From: Capniomyces stellatus
Lineage: Eukaryota > Kickxellomycota > Harpellomycetes > Harpellales > Legeriomycetaceae
Length of the DNA: 54,217 nucleotides
Direction of reading: 5' to 3'
NCBI GenBank assembly: GCA_001661515.1
Contig: LUVW01000007.1
Coordinates: forward strand, 483,841-538,057
Shown here: positions 1 through 11,612 of the stretch, piece by piece
Position numbering within the stretch: the stretch's first letter is position 1
How the letters are laid out: each line of letters begins with the position of its first letter
The notes under the pieces: model-generated
Seen by the model: the letters and a program-made list of their open reading frames with translations, nothing else
The model's database searches: none
What the model was told of the DNA's origin: nothing
Position numbers and translations under genes: made by a program

Positions 1-330
1 TTTTTTTTTTTTTTTTTTTGGGAGAGAGGATCGAGAATATGTAAATATACACAGATATTAGTAGGAATAAAAGAAGCACAAACGTTGCTTTAAATTTTGA
101 TTTCAATAACCTAACCGAACATGTAGAAGTATTAAAAGTAAACTTACAAGACTTTAGGGTCTGAGGCTGTTTGCCTTGGAGCTCACTATATTTGAACATG
201 AATTTCCTTTTACTAGATAGTAACCTATGAATAAATATACACATGAACAGTTAGTAAAAAATATAGCTGAGTGAATGAGGAGGGGGGGGGAGAGGTAAAA
301 TAAAAAGACCCAACGTGACTTAATGGGCAC
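1..330. other. Left edge, 3' flank of first gene, no gene seen
   Basis: The window opens in a run of 19 T. The rest is AT-rich sequence downstream of the minus-strand gene that ends at 331, with a short G-rich patch near 281-296. I see no coding region or structured RNA here. The terminal homopolymer suggests an assembly edge. Confidence 0.6.
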
Positions 331-3085
331 CTACTTGAAAGTGATAATCAGAGGGGGCAGCTTTATCAAAAAGACGTCGGATAGTGTGGATAGTAATTCG
401 ATCAGACCGATTCTTGAAAATACATAAGACTCGAGATTTCTGTAATCGAAGCCATGGTAGTATTCTAGACGAAACTTGGAGAGAAGATACGAGAACTCAG
501 AGTACCAGAAGTTGCGTTTTGGAAATATGTAATTGTACAAAAGAAAATGCTTCGGGTCTATTTTTGTGTTATTGGAGACGCTGTCGTTATTTCCGTTGTT
601 TAGTTCAGCATTTTCGGCATAATCCTGTTCGATTTCTTTTTTTAAATTAAACTGGTCAGAGTCAGCAGTAAAGAACATTTTTTGCAGCGAGAATATGCTG
701 TCAGTTATTTTCCGTAAAGAGGATCTATAAAATAGCCATCGCACCAGTAGGCGAACAAGTAAAACATGAGTGAACACACTGCTCAGGTACCATCGCGAGA
801 ACTCGCCCATTAGCAGTCCACCATATACCATAGTTTCGCTTATCCGACCCAGATTTTTTATTAGCAAAGACGTAAACCCTAAACCAAAGTTTGATTCGAA
901 GCTTGGCGTAAAAAGGTTCCTGGACTTGATCTTTTCAACAGTGATAATGTAAAAAAGCCTTGAGATAAACCTGCCGATTAGCTTGATCAAAATCGACACT
1001 CCTACATGGCGAACCAGTTGGTTAAGCACAGGCGACAATTCCAACCTTTTCCCTGTTTTCCCAGTAATGCTGAATAGCAAGTTGCTGTGTATTTTTAAAC
1101 ACAGAGTTTTAGTAAACAGAAAATCATTAGTATTATTGTTTTATAGTTCATTGCTTTCGGGTTAGTGTGATTAAGTCATCAAAAAGAAGAAAGGAAAAAA
1201 AACCAAAGAAAATCGATGGGTATCCTCTTGGCGTCAAACTACTATAATATAATACTACTTACACATAATGATCAATTACTCTGGTCGTGTTCATCGGGTT
1301 TACGATTGAAAGACCACATGCAGCAGTAAGTAGAGCAAAGAAGCCGATTCCTTTAGAGGAAAACCTGAACTTGGAATATGGGATTTTCCTTTCGGGAGCC
1401 AATTCCTCTTCGCTAAACCCGGCCCTGTAATCGGATAAAGCAAACACGCTGGATCTGTTGGAATATGTGAGCGACTTGAAGCCCGAGAATAGTGTTGCTT
1501 GTGTGTTTTCACTATCGAACTTGTCATATTTGTTTACGTGCTTCCAGTTTTCATCGTAGCCAAAATCGTTGGTAAAGTTTTGGCTGCGAACACGGTTAAG
1601 CTTCAACTCGCTATTCCACACATGATTTTCCCCATTACGGCCTAAATGCCTGATCGGATCGGATTGTTTAAAGTCAATGACGGGAGTTCTTTGTGATTTA
1701 TATAGGCCCATTCCTATAAATTTTGGTTGGTTGATGTCCAAGTGTGCACCTTCTCGATAGCTCTGTTGGTTCCCTGACACAGGCGAGTCTCCCCACCCAT
1801 TTGTGCTGTCTAAGCCGGCAATCTCAAAATTGCCATTCTCTTGGATGAAATAGTCGTTGGAAACAAAAAGACTGGTTTGAGAGTTTTGAAGGTTGATTCC
1901 ATTTGCAGTTGAGGACATTTCGTCGTAAGCCAAGTTGGTGTTTTGCAAATACATTCGGTTGTCTATGGTTCTGCTCTGGATGTAAGGCGTCTTTTCATCA
2001 ATTCCCCAAATGTCACCATGACTAGTCTTTCTGCTTGTGCTTACACCGTTCTTTTCGCGATAAGGTTGAAAATCGCTCTTACGTGCCCCATTCAGCCCCA
2101 AATCTCCATACACATTCCCCTTTTCTCCATTGCCAGAACGCATGTTGTTCTTAAATTGGTTCGGGGGAAAATCATTGCCGTTTTCCAAATCGAAAATTTC
2201 TAATTACAGACAGTTAGCTGGTTTTATAACAACAACAACACTAGCATAAACAGCAGCAGTAACATCATTCATACCCCCAAATCAAGATTAAATGACTGTG
2301 TGCAGCTAATGATATTGCACACAACGTATATATTCTTATTGGCAATGTCCCTACAATATTTACACTTTTCCTTAATTAATATAGAACTCACCATTTCCTT
2401 TTCGAATAAAGCTGTTCTCTGTAAAGTCGCTTCTTACGCTCACATTATCATACGCACTATACTCCGAGCCCGAGTCATCGTTATGTTCCGATTGGCTTTG
2501 CACTTTTCTCCCTGCTCTAAGCTCCTGGATCTTTCTTCGATATGCTGATTGTGCTGCTTGTAATATATTGCTGCTGTATCCAGTGGAATGCGAATTCAGC
2601 GACTCGTTTTCAGACAAGCAGCTATCATCGTCATTATAGAACCCCCAAGTGCCTCGCGAGCCTATCGACATTGATGACCGTGCTGTTGGGATATCGCCAG
2701 TGTTATCAAACTGTACCGCCTCTTCCAAAATCAGCTCTGTATTTCTACGCAGCTCTATATCTAGTGCTCGATTGTTGTGGATATAGCCATTCTTGACATT
2801 TACGTTCAGCGCCTTAAAGGCATTTTCTATATTATGCTTTCTATCATTCCCATCGATCGATTCTGCTCCCTTCCACACATTAATCGACTCCTCTTCTGCA
2901 ATCACATCCTTTAGCTTATCGAGATTTAAGGATGCTATACTTTCGCCGTAGCCCGCCACCCCAGAGTACCTGTGATTCCTGGTCTTGTTTTTGCTATTTA
3001 CATCCCCTTTTACTCTCTGTATTCCGTTTATCCTTTCTTGAATATCCCCGGCTAGTGTTTTGTCAGTTTCCCCAGATCCATCCAT
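331..3085 (-). CDS. Unrecognised protein with disordered N-terminus and membrane-type C-terminus (3 exons)
   Basis: Three minus-strand exons join in phase: 3085-2392, 2199-1263 and 1084-331. The product is 794 residues. Donors are GTGAGT (at 2391) and GTAAGT (at 1262). Intron 1 has CTAACT near its acceptor TTAG, and intron 2 has TACTAAAAC before ACACAG. The first ATG after an in-frame stop is at 3085. About the first 500 residues are Ser/Asn/Asp/Gly-rich and look disordered. The C-terminal third has several hydrophobic stretches: one in exon 2 (FFALLTAACGLSIV) and others in exon 3 around VSILIKLIGRFISRLFYII and VFTHVLLVRLLVRWLF. This suggests an integral membrane protein with a long soluble N-terminal arm. 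I do not recognise the family; a nuclear-envelope or organelle membrane protein is possible but unsupported. The splice model is good, the function unknown. Confidence 0.65.
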
Positions 3086-3786
3086 TTTTCTTGCAGTCGG
3101 ATTAATTGCCACCAAGTTTAATGCCGTATTCACTGTTTAAAGCGGCGCTGTTGTTTATAAATTAATACCGGAATTGGTATTTGTTTTTTCTTTGTTTTTT
3201 GGAATTGGTATTTGGTATGCTTTAGTTTGGGATTCAAAAGTGCTAATTTGGAGCAATTCTAGTAACAGGGACCAGTTTTGTTTATTCTAAACTTTTTGTC
3301 TTCCTTTTTAATTTTTTTTAATGTTACTCCTCTTTAATTTGAGATAATTAGTTTAATCATATGGCCAAGTTACCTTAATTAAATCTGAATAGGTTAATCA
3401 AGAAGATGAAACTTAATTCCAGGCCTTTTAGCTCGGGGACAATTTGGTGTTTATTTTTTCTAGACTGCAAAGTGTCAACTTTCCAATAATTTATTATGTT
3501 TTTGTTGGTATTGGTTCTAAATTTAAAGATTAAAAAAAAACGAGGGTTGCTTGATTTATCAATTCAAGTTTTAATAATCAACGTTTATTAATCTGTCAAG
3601 TTAAACACCTTGTTGTACTTTTTCACAACTATTTGAAAAATTCAACCTATTGTTGAGGCATATGATTATTAAACACCCAATGAAGGCTCATAACGGCCGT
3701 TTTTTGAGTTGCTTGGAGAAAATGTTCTGATTGTATTACACTGTGAGTTTTGCGTGCACTTGAAGTAAGCACCAATTTAAACCACT
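3086..3786. other. AT-rich intergenic, no gene seen
   Basis: This stretch lies upstream of the minus-strand gene starting at 3085 and probably contains its promoter. It is AT-rich with short T and A runs. I see no ORF with recognisable content. Confidence 0.5.
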
Positions 3787-4005
3787 TTAAAGTCGCGAGC
3801 TGCTCAAGCACAATACCCACTTTGTGTATATGGTGAAATAATTTCGACTAGTCCAACAATCTACAGAAACACTCCAAAATGCGTTCCCTACAGCCACATG
3901 CCAATTATACCATGCTATTCCCCATCTCCGACCATTGTAACAAAAATTATTCTGTGGTGGAATACTGTTTGGTTGTTCTGGCACACGCTTTTTAAATTGT
4001 ATCAT
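3787..4005 (-). CDS. Doubtful small ORF, 72 residues, Trp/Tyr-rich
   Basis: An ATG-initiated ORF of 72 codons reads towards lower coordinates. The protein is unusually rich in Trp, Tyr, Asn and Cys. It has no recognised domain and no clear membrane segment. It could be a chance ORF, a small gene, or a terminal exon linked to the ORF at 4186-4482, although I could not find a clean in-phase splice between them. No homologue comes to mind. Confidence 0.15.
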   Translation of the reverse strand: MIQFKKRVPEQPNSIPPQNNFCYNGRRWGIAWYNWHVAVGNAFWSVSVDCWTSRNYFTIYTKWVLCLSSSRL

Positions 4006-4185
4006 TATGTGCTACTGAAAATGTAGAGGGACTAAGTGGATATCCCTGAATGATACCGAATGTGTTGCTGAATTGCAAATATATTGATGCAAAGAGAGAG
4101 AAGATACAGTTCCTTGGCTATTTGGTGCAATGCCGCGCAGCCGTTGGAGGACAATTAAATGTAAGCATTGGGTTTGGCTCTTTAG

Positions 4186-4482
4186 TTAAACTCGGGTGTT
4201 GGAATGTTGTTGCACATTAATTTTTGGCCCGAATATCGTTTGTGTTAAAGTACCGAACGCTATCGCAATACCGAAAGTTTTCAATAAATAAACCGACAAG
4301 GATCTTTTCCTTATTTCAGACCACATATACTTGGGGTTTATGATTTTACAAGATCCATAGCTAAGCACAGTATTTGCGTTTTGTGTTGAGCGTTCCAAAA
4401 TTAATGGTGCTTAGGTTTAATTTCAACCAGAACAAATCACAGAGATCTCACCTATTGCCAAAGCGATTGGCTTGGTCGGCAT
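4186..4482 (-). CDS. Putative small membrane protein, 85 residues, with a 42-base intron
   Basis: An ATG at 4482 opens a 31-base exon (4482-4452) ending before GTGAGA. A possible acceptor CTAAG at 4411-4410 joins it in phase to 4409-4186. The product begins MPTKPIALAIAP and has one hydrophobic stretch (VYLLKTFGIAIAFGTLTQTIFG) after a basic segment. That pattern suits a single-pass organellar protein. The 42-base intron is much shorter than most introns here, which weakens the model. I considered small respiratory-chain subunits such as Qcr10 but see no convincing motif. Family unknown. Confidence 0.3.
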
Positions 4483-4750
4483 TTCGTTTAGGCACAATTT
4501 CTGAATTATCTCGGCTTGTATTTGTATTTCAATTCGTGTAAATAAACCAATAAAAAGACAAAGTAAATGCGAACAAAATAAAACACAATTTAGCGTTAAG
4601 AGTACAGAAATGAGCCGAAGACGATATTTGTTTAGTTTTCTGAGTTTAAACACAACATTCGTCTTTTATATTTTATTAACAATAACATTAGGCTGCAGCA
4701 CAGTATTTTGGCAATCTAGGCACACAAGAAAAAAGTTACTGTAAAAAAAA

Positions 4751-5943
4751 ATGAGCGATGAACCAGAGCACTTGTTTGAGCGTGAAAGGCAGATTTTAGG
4801 CGATGATGCTGCACGTTTCCAATCACCAAGTATGACAGAGACAGATGAAGCAGCGTTTGGTACGTTTGAGGGGTCAGCGCCAGTAGATGGCACAATGAGT
4901 CCACACGCAAACATTTTCCCAAAGAGCCAAGGCTCACTGTCCCCGTCCGCAGCCTTTCAGGCAGGTGGTATAGATTCGTTGGTAAGTCGATTGCTCTCAA
5001 ACACGCTAAATATTGATTATCAATTCCCTAAGCCTTTCATGATTGCTATTTGGATATGGTGTCTACTTTTAAGCTAAATAATTGGAAGATCTAATCCAGG
5101 ATTACTTTTTTTTTTTAAAAAAAACAAAAAAATAAAAAAACGAAATAGAGTAAAGGACTAGCACAGGAAGTCGGTTCGCCTAGCATAAACGATACATTCA
5201 TGGCCGGTGATAAAGAATCACAATTTTTAGAGTAAGAGTTTAAATGTGCTTTGCGTTTATTGACAATTAAAATCCACTCTCACACAAAAACAAAACAAAA
5301 CAAAACAAAACAAAACATCCATCTCTATGAAAAGTAAGCAAATTGCCGAGTTGTCGGGCAGATATCAATTCTAAACGATATAAATGTTAAACGATTTGCT
5401 CAAATAGAGACTGGAAAAAGAAGATTGTAGATATAATTGCCAAAAGGGATGAAGAAGCTAAAATCAAAAAGGAAAAAGACTTAAAGGCGGCAAAAGAGGA
5501 GTTGAAGAAGTTCTATAAGGAGTACGAAACAAGCAAAAATAAGTCTATTGCAGAGTCAGCGTAAGCATAATTGTTTAAATAGTATACCCAGGTGAAATAG
5601 TTAATTTGTAAAAAAATGAATCTGTGCAAGTAGTTTGATTGAATACAGATTTTGAGCCAAATAAATAATGCGAATACTTTTTTTTGCTTTGAACAACAGA
5701 AAGGATGTGGAAAAGGAATCAGAATTGTCAGGAAGCTTGTGGGAAAACGTAGCCAAACAAGTCGAGTTGGTCCAAAAATCGTTGTCGGCGCAAGTGGCAT
5801 TTTCTAAAAAAACAGGAAGCACAGCAGGGAGTGAAGGCACTAATCCACCATCAGCTGTTGGCTCTGAACGAATGTACGAGTTGATAAAAGAACTTGCTGC
5901 TGATCCAAAGGCGCCTTGCGACACAAACCCTACAACAGCCTAA
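4751..5943 (+). CDS. CLC1: Clathrin light chain (4 exons)
   Basis: Exons 4751-4981, 5167-5231, 5408-5560 and 5700-5943 join in phase to give 230 residues, close to yeast Clc1 (about 233). Donors are GTAAGT, GTAAGA and GTAAGC; acceptors are CACAG, AATAG and AACAG. The acidic N-terminus (MSDEPEHLFERERQIL) is followed by a Ser/Gly-rich linker. Exon 3 encodes the family's charged helix (EDWKKKIVDIIAKRDEE, then a long Lys/Glu heptad run), which binds the clathrin heavy-chain hub. The C-terminal exon encodes the light-chain tail. The protein regulates triskelion assembly in clathrin-coated vesicles and actin coupling during endocytosis. The epsin gene at 38671 acts in the same process but is not adjacent. 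Intron 2 carries a CAAAA repeat. Confidence 0.92.
5285..5316. repeat. CAAAA pentanucleotide microsatellite in clathrin light-chain intron 2
   Basis: Roughly six tandem CAAAA units lie inside the intron between 5232 and 5407. Nothing suggests a function; length polymorphism is likely. Confidence 0.85.
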
Positions 5944-6044
5944 CCATGTCAAAAGCAGCAAAAAAAACTGTACTTGAAAAGGCGTTTTAGCTGAAAATGT
6001 GGATTCCTTTTTCTTTTTTTTGTTGAGGCTTATTACTCTGGTTT

Positions 6045-6089
<45 letters not shown>

Positions 6090-6470
6090 GTCAAATTTTG
6101 AGCATGCTTATTCCAATCTTAATACGTTAATATTATATATCACAATTTGTGTTGTTAAATAAAATCCCAACCCATCTAAATCTTGGGTGGCTGAGTCTCG
6201 GGTAAATGCTGCTTTATGATGGTAAAATACCAAGAAACATAATTAGTTGCGCTGGCGTACGTGATAGTTCAAGTTAATGGTATTGAAGTTGGTCGGTGCT
6301 TTTTTTCTTTCTTTTTTTTCTTATTTAAATAAACAAAAGCAGGATGTTAGAAAATCACTAGTAGATGCTAGAAACATTGCTGGTTATGACAATGGTAATA
6401 GAAAAATAAAATAAATTAAATAGAGTAGATTTAGTATGCTCTCTTAATTGCTTTCTTTACACCCTTTGCT
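5944..6470. repeat. Tail-to-tail gap with a TAG trinucleotide microsatellite (6045-6089)
   Basis: The gap between the convergent clathrin light-chain and HAT1 genes contains 15 tandem TAG units at 6045-6089 and an AATAAA motif near 6158 that could serve polyadenylation of the plus-strand gene. Short T runs follow near 6301. I see no coding region. Confidence 0.8.
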
Positions 6471-8771
6471 TCAAACCAGGCTTAGAATACGCAGGTAGTC
6501 TTCATAAACACTGTTGAAGGTTTCGGTCAGTTTTTTCTTTCGCTCTTCGTCTTCCATAGTGCTTAGGATATCGTAGTTTTGCAGATATATTCGCTTTTTA
6601 ACCCAAACACGGTATTCTTTCATGTCCACAGCAGCCAGTTTCTTTTTGCTCAAGTTTTTCAAAAGCGCCAATTCAAAAACTCGCGTCAGCTGCCTACGGC
6701 TAAGTTTGTACTTTTTTCTCAGCTTCTGCATTTCAGAGTAGGGCAGAGGTTTCGTGAGATTGTCAAATGCACCAACAGAGCTGAGCCATCTTAAGTCGTT
6801 TTTATCTCTCAAATCGTCAAATTGCTCGCTTGGATCTTCAACTGTATTAATAGTAGGATGTGTGGTACACGTTTAGCGTGGTTTACAGCCAACATTTCTT
6901 TTATATATTGGCTAAAAGTGGGCAAAGATAAAAGTGCATTTTATAAAAATAGTAATGAAGCTCAAAACAAAGACCAATCACCTGTCAAATCGACTATCTC
7001 CTGGTTAGCAACAATAGAGCTACGAATAAAATTGTACAGCTTTGATCCATGCCCAGAGTCCTGATATGGCGGCAAAATCAGAAATTGGCTATTGAAAATC
7101 GCATAAACAATGTGGTGAGACAATAAAGTGGCGAAACTAAATTATTTTGTAAAAAACTTTCGCTCATCAATCCACATATACATACATCATTACAAACGTT
7201 ACCTGATTCTGGCTCGCTTTTTATCTGGCCAGTGATAAAAGTTATACATCGAACAAAACCCAGCCAAAGAGTACACTGGCGAGTTGTTGATAACTTGCTT
7301 TTTAAACCTACACAATCACAAAAAAAAAGACAATAAAGAGCAAAAGTAAGTTAGCATTGACACATTACTGGTTCAAAGTTGCGCATGTTTGATGAAGGTG
7401 CACTGCAGCCATAAAAATTTCCTACAGGTACTTTCTTATGTTATAATTATTGTTTTGTAAGAAAGCAATACGCAACTTACAGGGTAAATATTGTCCAGCG
7501 ATTGTCTGTCTCATCAATAAATGTGCCGCCTTCAATATAGAAAAGAATAAATATCCTGAGTCTGTTATAGTAGCTTTTAAACGCTTCATTGTCAAATCGG
7601 TTCTATTTTTGTAGTATTTGCCAGTGGTTGTCAGGTTTAGTAGGAACAGAGGCGTGTTCATGCCAATAATAATTTTTTTTTTCCTGATATTTTCTTAAAG
7701 AAAAAAGAAATAAATAAAAAGCTACCCTATGGTCTGTTTTGACATTTGAAAAGTCCAAATCTTACCTCGTAAACTTCAAATATTGAGTCGTCGTCTTTTA
7801 GAGAGTACTGATGGACTTTGTTGCCATGGGGAACAAAGTTTTTTGAATCAGCAGCTACTTGCTTTACAAACTCTGACTTTTTAAGAATTAAATCTATCGA
7901 GTTTAAAGGGATATTAAAAGTCATTATAAGCCTCACTTGTTTAAAAAACAATATGTAAAAAGAAGGATAAGGAGAAAAATGGCCAACAAAGGCCAGGAGT
8001 AAACGTGATGAGGTGATATAGCAAACTTATTACAAACCTTTAGGCAGCACAGCGATTATTGGTGTCGTAATGTCATCAGACTTTAACGACACTGACGAAA
8101 TACTTTCGAGCCCATCAACTTTCTTTTCGTAAAGAATTTGTAGAAATGTTTTAAGTGATCCAGACGCGTAATTCAACTAGTAAAAATATTCAACGATATT
8201 CAGAAACATTAACCCATGAAGATATGCCTATGTACAAACGCTGGTAAACACGGAAATAAGCAATGGTAGAGACTGGTAGAGGCTGGTAGACACTAGTAGA
8301 CACAAAAATAAGTAATGGCACGCGCTTGTTTATAATTCGTACCTGTATATTTAGATTTTTATACCCAAAAATTCGCTCTAACTCTCCGTATATGGGGTAT
8401 GTGAACGTTGGATGGAATTCTATTATATCTATGTCCGATTCCTCAAAATCATCGCACTTTGTCTCATTACTGCTTTCGTTTGTGTTATCGTGCAGAAACT
8501 TTTCAATTGTGTTTTGGTCTTCGCCGCTAACTAATCAAAGCAGTGATGAGTCCCCCCCCCAGTAAATTAGTATATTGTTTCTAATAACCTAACATTTGCA
8601 TGTCTGTAATTCACCGCGGTCAATCAAAATTACAAGTAACAAGGTCTGGCAAATAAGTTGACAGCAATATACGAGTAAATACATTGGCGTGGACTTACAA
8701 ATTCGTATGATGACAGCTTCGTTCGAGTCAGTTACCCATTTTGATGCTGTGTCCGGATTTACTGTGGTCAT
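6471..8771 (-). CDS. HAT1: Histone acetyltransferase type B catalytic subunit Hat1 (8 exons)
   Basis: Eight minus-strand exons join in phase: 8771-8699, 8530-8343, 8176-8038, 7935-7766, 7602-7481, 7307-7203, 7088-6982 and 6841-6471. The product is 424 residues; human HAT1 is 419 and yeast Hat1 374. Recognisable pieces include the N-terminal NPDTASKWVTDSNEAVIIRI, an acidic stretch followed by IIEFHPTFTYPIYGE, YIEGGTFIDETDNRW, and VYSLAGFCSMYNFYHWP. The acetyl-CoA loop is QDSGHG at about residues 275-280. VEDPSEQF follows at about 302-309, and its Glu303 matches the proposed catalytic base of Hat1. The basic C-terminal helices include EYRVWVKKR. Hat1 acetylates new histone H4 on Lys5 and Lys12 before chromatin assembly. 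Intron 2 holds a tandem repeat. Confidence 0.93.
8247..8318. repeat. Minisatellite in HAT1 intron 2
   Basis: About four imperfect 10-base units of the form GGTAGA(G/C)(A/G)CT lie near 8265-8303. They are flanked by two related copies of an AC(G/A)(G/A)AAATAAG(C/T)AATGG segment (about 8249-8265 and 8301-8317). The structure suggests local slippage or tandem duplication inside the intron. Confidence 0.7.
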
Positions 8772-9783
8772 AATGCCTAGTGTTGGGTGTGTTTGGCTGT
8801 ATAATAATTGGGTACAATGTTTTTTTCGTTCTGATTGTTTCGTTTCTTTGATTTTAATTTGTACTGCGAAGGATATTTACGTGTTTAGCAAAAAACAAAA
8901 AAAAACAAAAAAAAACAGCAAAATATGACAGTTAAAAGCGAAGTTAATACTTTAATGGTCAAACTAACGAAACTTATGCCAACATTAATGTTTCGAAATT
9001 GTTTCTTTCAAACAAAAAAAAATTATTCGAGTTGAAGTGGAAGGCTTAAACTGGATAGTAAAATAAACTGAAAAGAAAAAAAAGCTGAAAAGAAGAATCA
9101 ATTTGGTAATTGTTTACTTTAGAATTGGTTGTGTAATGGTAAAATTGGCTGTGGAGTTCTATTTGCTGAAAGCTGAGAAAAACAACAATAAACCAGGATA
9201 AAGATCATTATGAGGATTAAAGATTTGAAGAAATGTAAACAGAAAAAGATATTTCAAGTCAAACTAAAACCCAATTATTTGCTCCCAATTAAAACAACGG
9301 TAGATATAGAATATAAATATGAAAAGAAAAGAAAAGAAAAGAAAAGAAAAGAAAAGACTGCCAAAGTAAAACAAATTAAATTCGCGTTATAATAAAAGCA
9401 CTGGTTAGAGTTTGAGTTGGTCTCTTTTTAATCTCTCAAACAACTTTAATTAGAATTCAGAAAGAACCGAAAGATTGATGAATAGTTAATTTAAACAGTC
9501 GAATCAACAACCAAGCGTATTAAGTATTAGAGACAAGTAAAGGAAAAAGTCCCGAGTATTAAAAGTAAAAAATAATAGACAAACAGTTGATTTATTTGAG
9601 AAACAGCACAAGCAAAACGAAGAGAAAAAAAAAGCATAAACTGGACAGGATCCATTCAAATAGAGCAATAAAAAGGATAGACAGGGACCCAAAGAACGAT
9701 TAACTTGATTGAATAGCAACAGAGGTTAATAAAGGACCACCAATTTTCAGACGCAAATAACGGGAATAAAAAAGGTTTAAAAA
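8772..9783. promoter_or_regulatory. Head-to-head intergenic region between HAT1 and NUF2
   Basis: This roughly 1-kb region separates the starts of HAT1 (leftward) and NUF2 (rightward), so it should contain both promoters. It is AT-rich with several A runs. An AAAAG pentanucleotide repeat lies at 9321-9356. I see no convincing TATA element or factor site, and the short ORFs here are low-complexity. Confidence 0.5.
9321..9356. repeat. GAAAA pentanucleotide microsatellite
   Basis: About seven tandem GAAAA units lie in the HAT1/NUF2 intergenic region. They create a spurious Lys/Glu-rich ORF in one frame. Confidence 0.9.
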
Positions 9784-11315
9784 ATGCAGGCTGTACCTTT
9801 CGCACCCATGTTAAAGGTGCAAGATATTATTTCTTCAATGAATCAGTTGGATATTCCGATTACAGAAGAAGAGCTAATGAAGCCAACAGCACAAAGAGTT
9901 GAAAAGTGGTACGAAGAATTGTTGTATATCCTTAGCCCAGAGGACACGAGCAGCATAGCGAACTCTATACAGCTGAATATCCATGAGATAGCGTCATACC
10001 CAGAGTCTCATAATGACGATCTGACTCTTGCAAGCTTCTACAAAACAATGTAATTATTATTGCTGTTACTATTATACTTATCCTTGGTATTATTGTACAA
10101 AGTAAGAATGAGCCGTAGCTTATTGTTGCCGGTGCTTGTCGATTGGTTAAATGACATATTAGTGCATTCTGGCTTTAAAACATCTAAGACTTGTATACTA
10201 AATAATTTATTAGGCAAGATTTAATGAGTCAGATTGGAGTGGCTGATTTTGCTTTGGCCGATATTTTAAAACCAGACCCAAATAGGACCAGGAGGATTCT
10301 GAGCGCTGCGTGTAACTTTGCCATGTTTAGAGATGACAGAATGCCGGTTTTGGAAAAGTACCAACTGAAAGACGTAAGAACTCGCAAAGCCATTTAACAC
10401 ACGGTTGTTACTATGTACTTGTCAAAAAATCAAGTGAATTTAACGAGGCTAACTAATCAAATCATGTATATACAATATATTTGTGTGTGTGTGGGGTATA
10501 GATGGAAAACTTGGAAAGGAGAGATATGCTGATCAAAGACGAGGAGATGTATTTGGATAAAATAAACCAGATAGAGATGCAGAGGGAGGAAGAAATTCCA
10601 AGAACAAAGGAAGAGTCAAAGCAAGTGGAGTTGCTTATAACACAGGTGAAAAAGTACAAGGCAGATCAAGTGGTGTTGCTTGGCGAGCTAGAACGTATGC
10701 GCATGGAACAGAGTCGATTGAACGAAAAGCTTACACCGGTTAGGAGAAAGATAAACGAGCTGAAGCAGAAGCTTACACATCACAAGGCACAGATAGTATA
10801 CAGTCCAGAAAAGATTCAAATGGCGATAGCCGAGCTGCGGGAGTCAATCGAAACACACAGACAACTGCTAAGTAGCAAGGGAGATATACTAAGCCGGATG
10901 GATTTGCGGATTAAGATGCTGAATGACTTGGCTGTTGAACTAGAGGCGTGCAATAGGCAGGCAGAGGAGTGTTTGGAGGTACAGAGCCTGCAACAAGAGG
11001 CAGAGCAGGAACTGAGCAATGACCAGGAGGTTGCAGCTCAAGCGATCAGTGATATAAACAACATGATGAACAAGGAGGCACATTATAAGTTCCAGCAAAA
11101 GTCCAATATTGAAAAAATTGAAAGACTGGAGATTCAGCGTATAAAGAAGAATAAGGTGCTCAATGAGCAGATCAAGGAGTTGATGGAAGCTAAGGAGGAG
11201 AAGGAAAGACAGTTGGTAGTAGCTAAGGAAAACCACGAAATTGGGATGGTTGCAATTAACGAGGATAAGAAAAAGGTAAACATTTTCTGCATTTGTATAT
11301 GTACCTGTACTTTTA

Positions 11316-11358
<43 letters not shown>

Positions 11359-11612
11359 TTGATTGAATATTATTCGGGGTTAAATATGTAACTTTATATC
11401 GCTTTTTTTATGACAATAAACAAAGAAAAAATAAAATCTAACTAAATATATTTTTGTGTGCTATAACATAGGTGGCTGAGACCAAAGAAAAGATGCAGCT
11501 ACATGTTGACGATTTAAACGAACACTATGCAGCGTTGAGAAAGAAAATACTGCATTACCAAAACGGGATAACTATGGTTTTGGCGCAGTCATTGTCGCAC
11601 CTACATAAGTGA
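9784..11612 (+). CDS. NUF2: Kinetochore protein Nuf2 (4 exons)
   Basis: Exons 9784-10049, 10214-10373, 10502-11275 and 11472-11612 join in phase into 446 residues; yeast Nuf2 is 451. The N-terminal calponin-homology domain spans about residues 1-145. It shows the family pattern: LKVQDIISSMNQLDIPITEEEL, GVADFALADILKPDPNRT, then RRILSAACNFAMFRDDR. The rest is a long Glu/Lys/Gln-rich coiled coil expected to pair with Ndc80. Nuf2 is part of the four-subunit Ndc80 complex that attaches kinetochores to spindle microtubules. Exon 3 begins with ATG after TATAG, so an ORF caller could mistake it for the gene start; the CH domain upstream shows it is not. Intron 3 contains a long GT repeat. Confidence 0.93.
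11319..11355. repeat. GT dinucleotide microsatellite in NUF2 intron 3
   Basis: About 18 GT units lie in the last intron of NUF2 (11276-11471). The repeat starts about 45 bases after the donor, and its GT-rich character could offer decoy donors. Confidence 0.92.

Noticed and set aside
9210..9392. 60-codon Lys-rich ORF
   Set aside because: Largely translated from the GAAAA microsatellite and flanking A-rich DNA.
10502..11362. Independent coiled-coil gene starting at the ATG at 10502
   Set aside because: The preceding exons encode the Nuf2 CH domain and splice in phase into 10502; the 3' end reads into the intron's GT repeat, so it is an internal exon.
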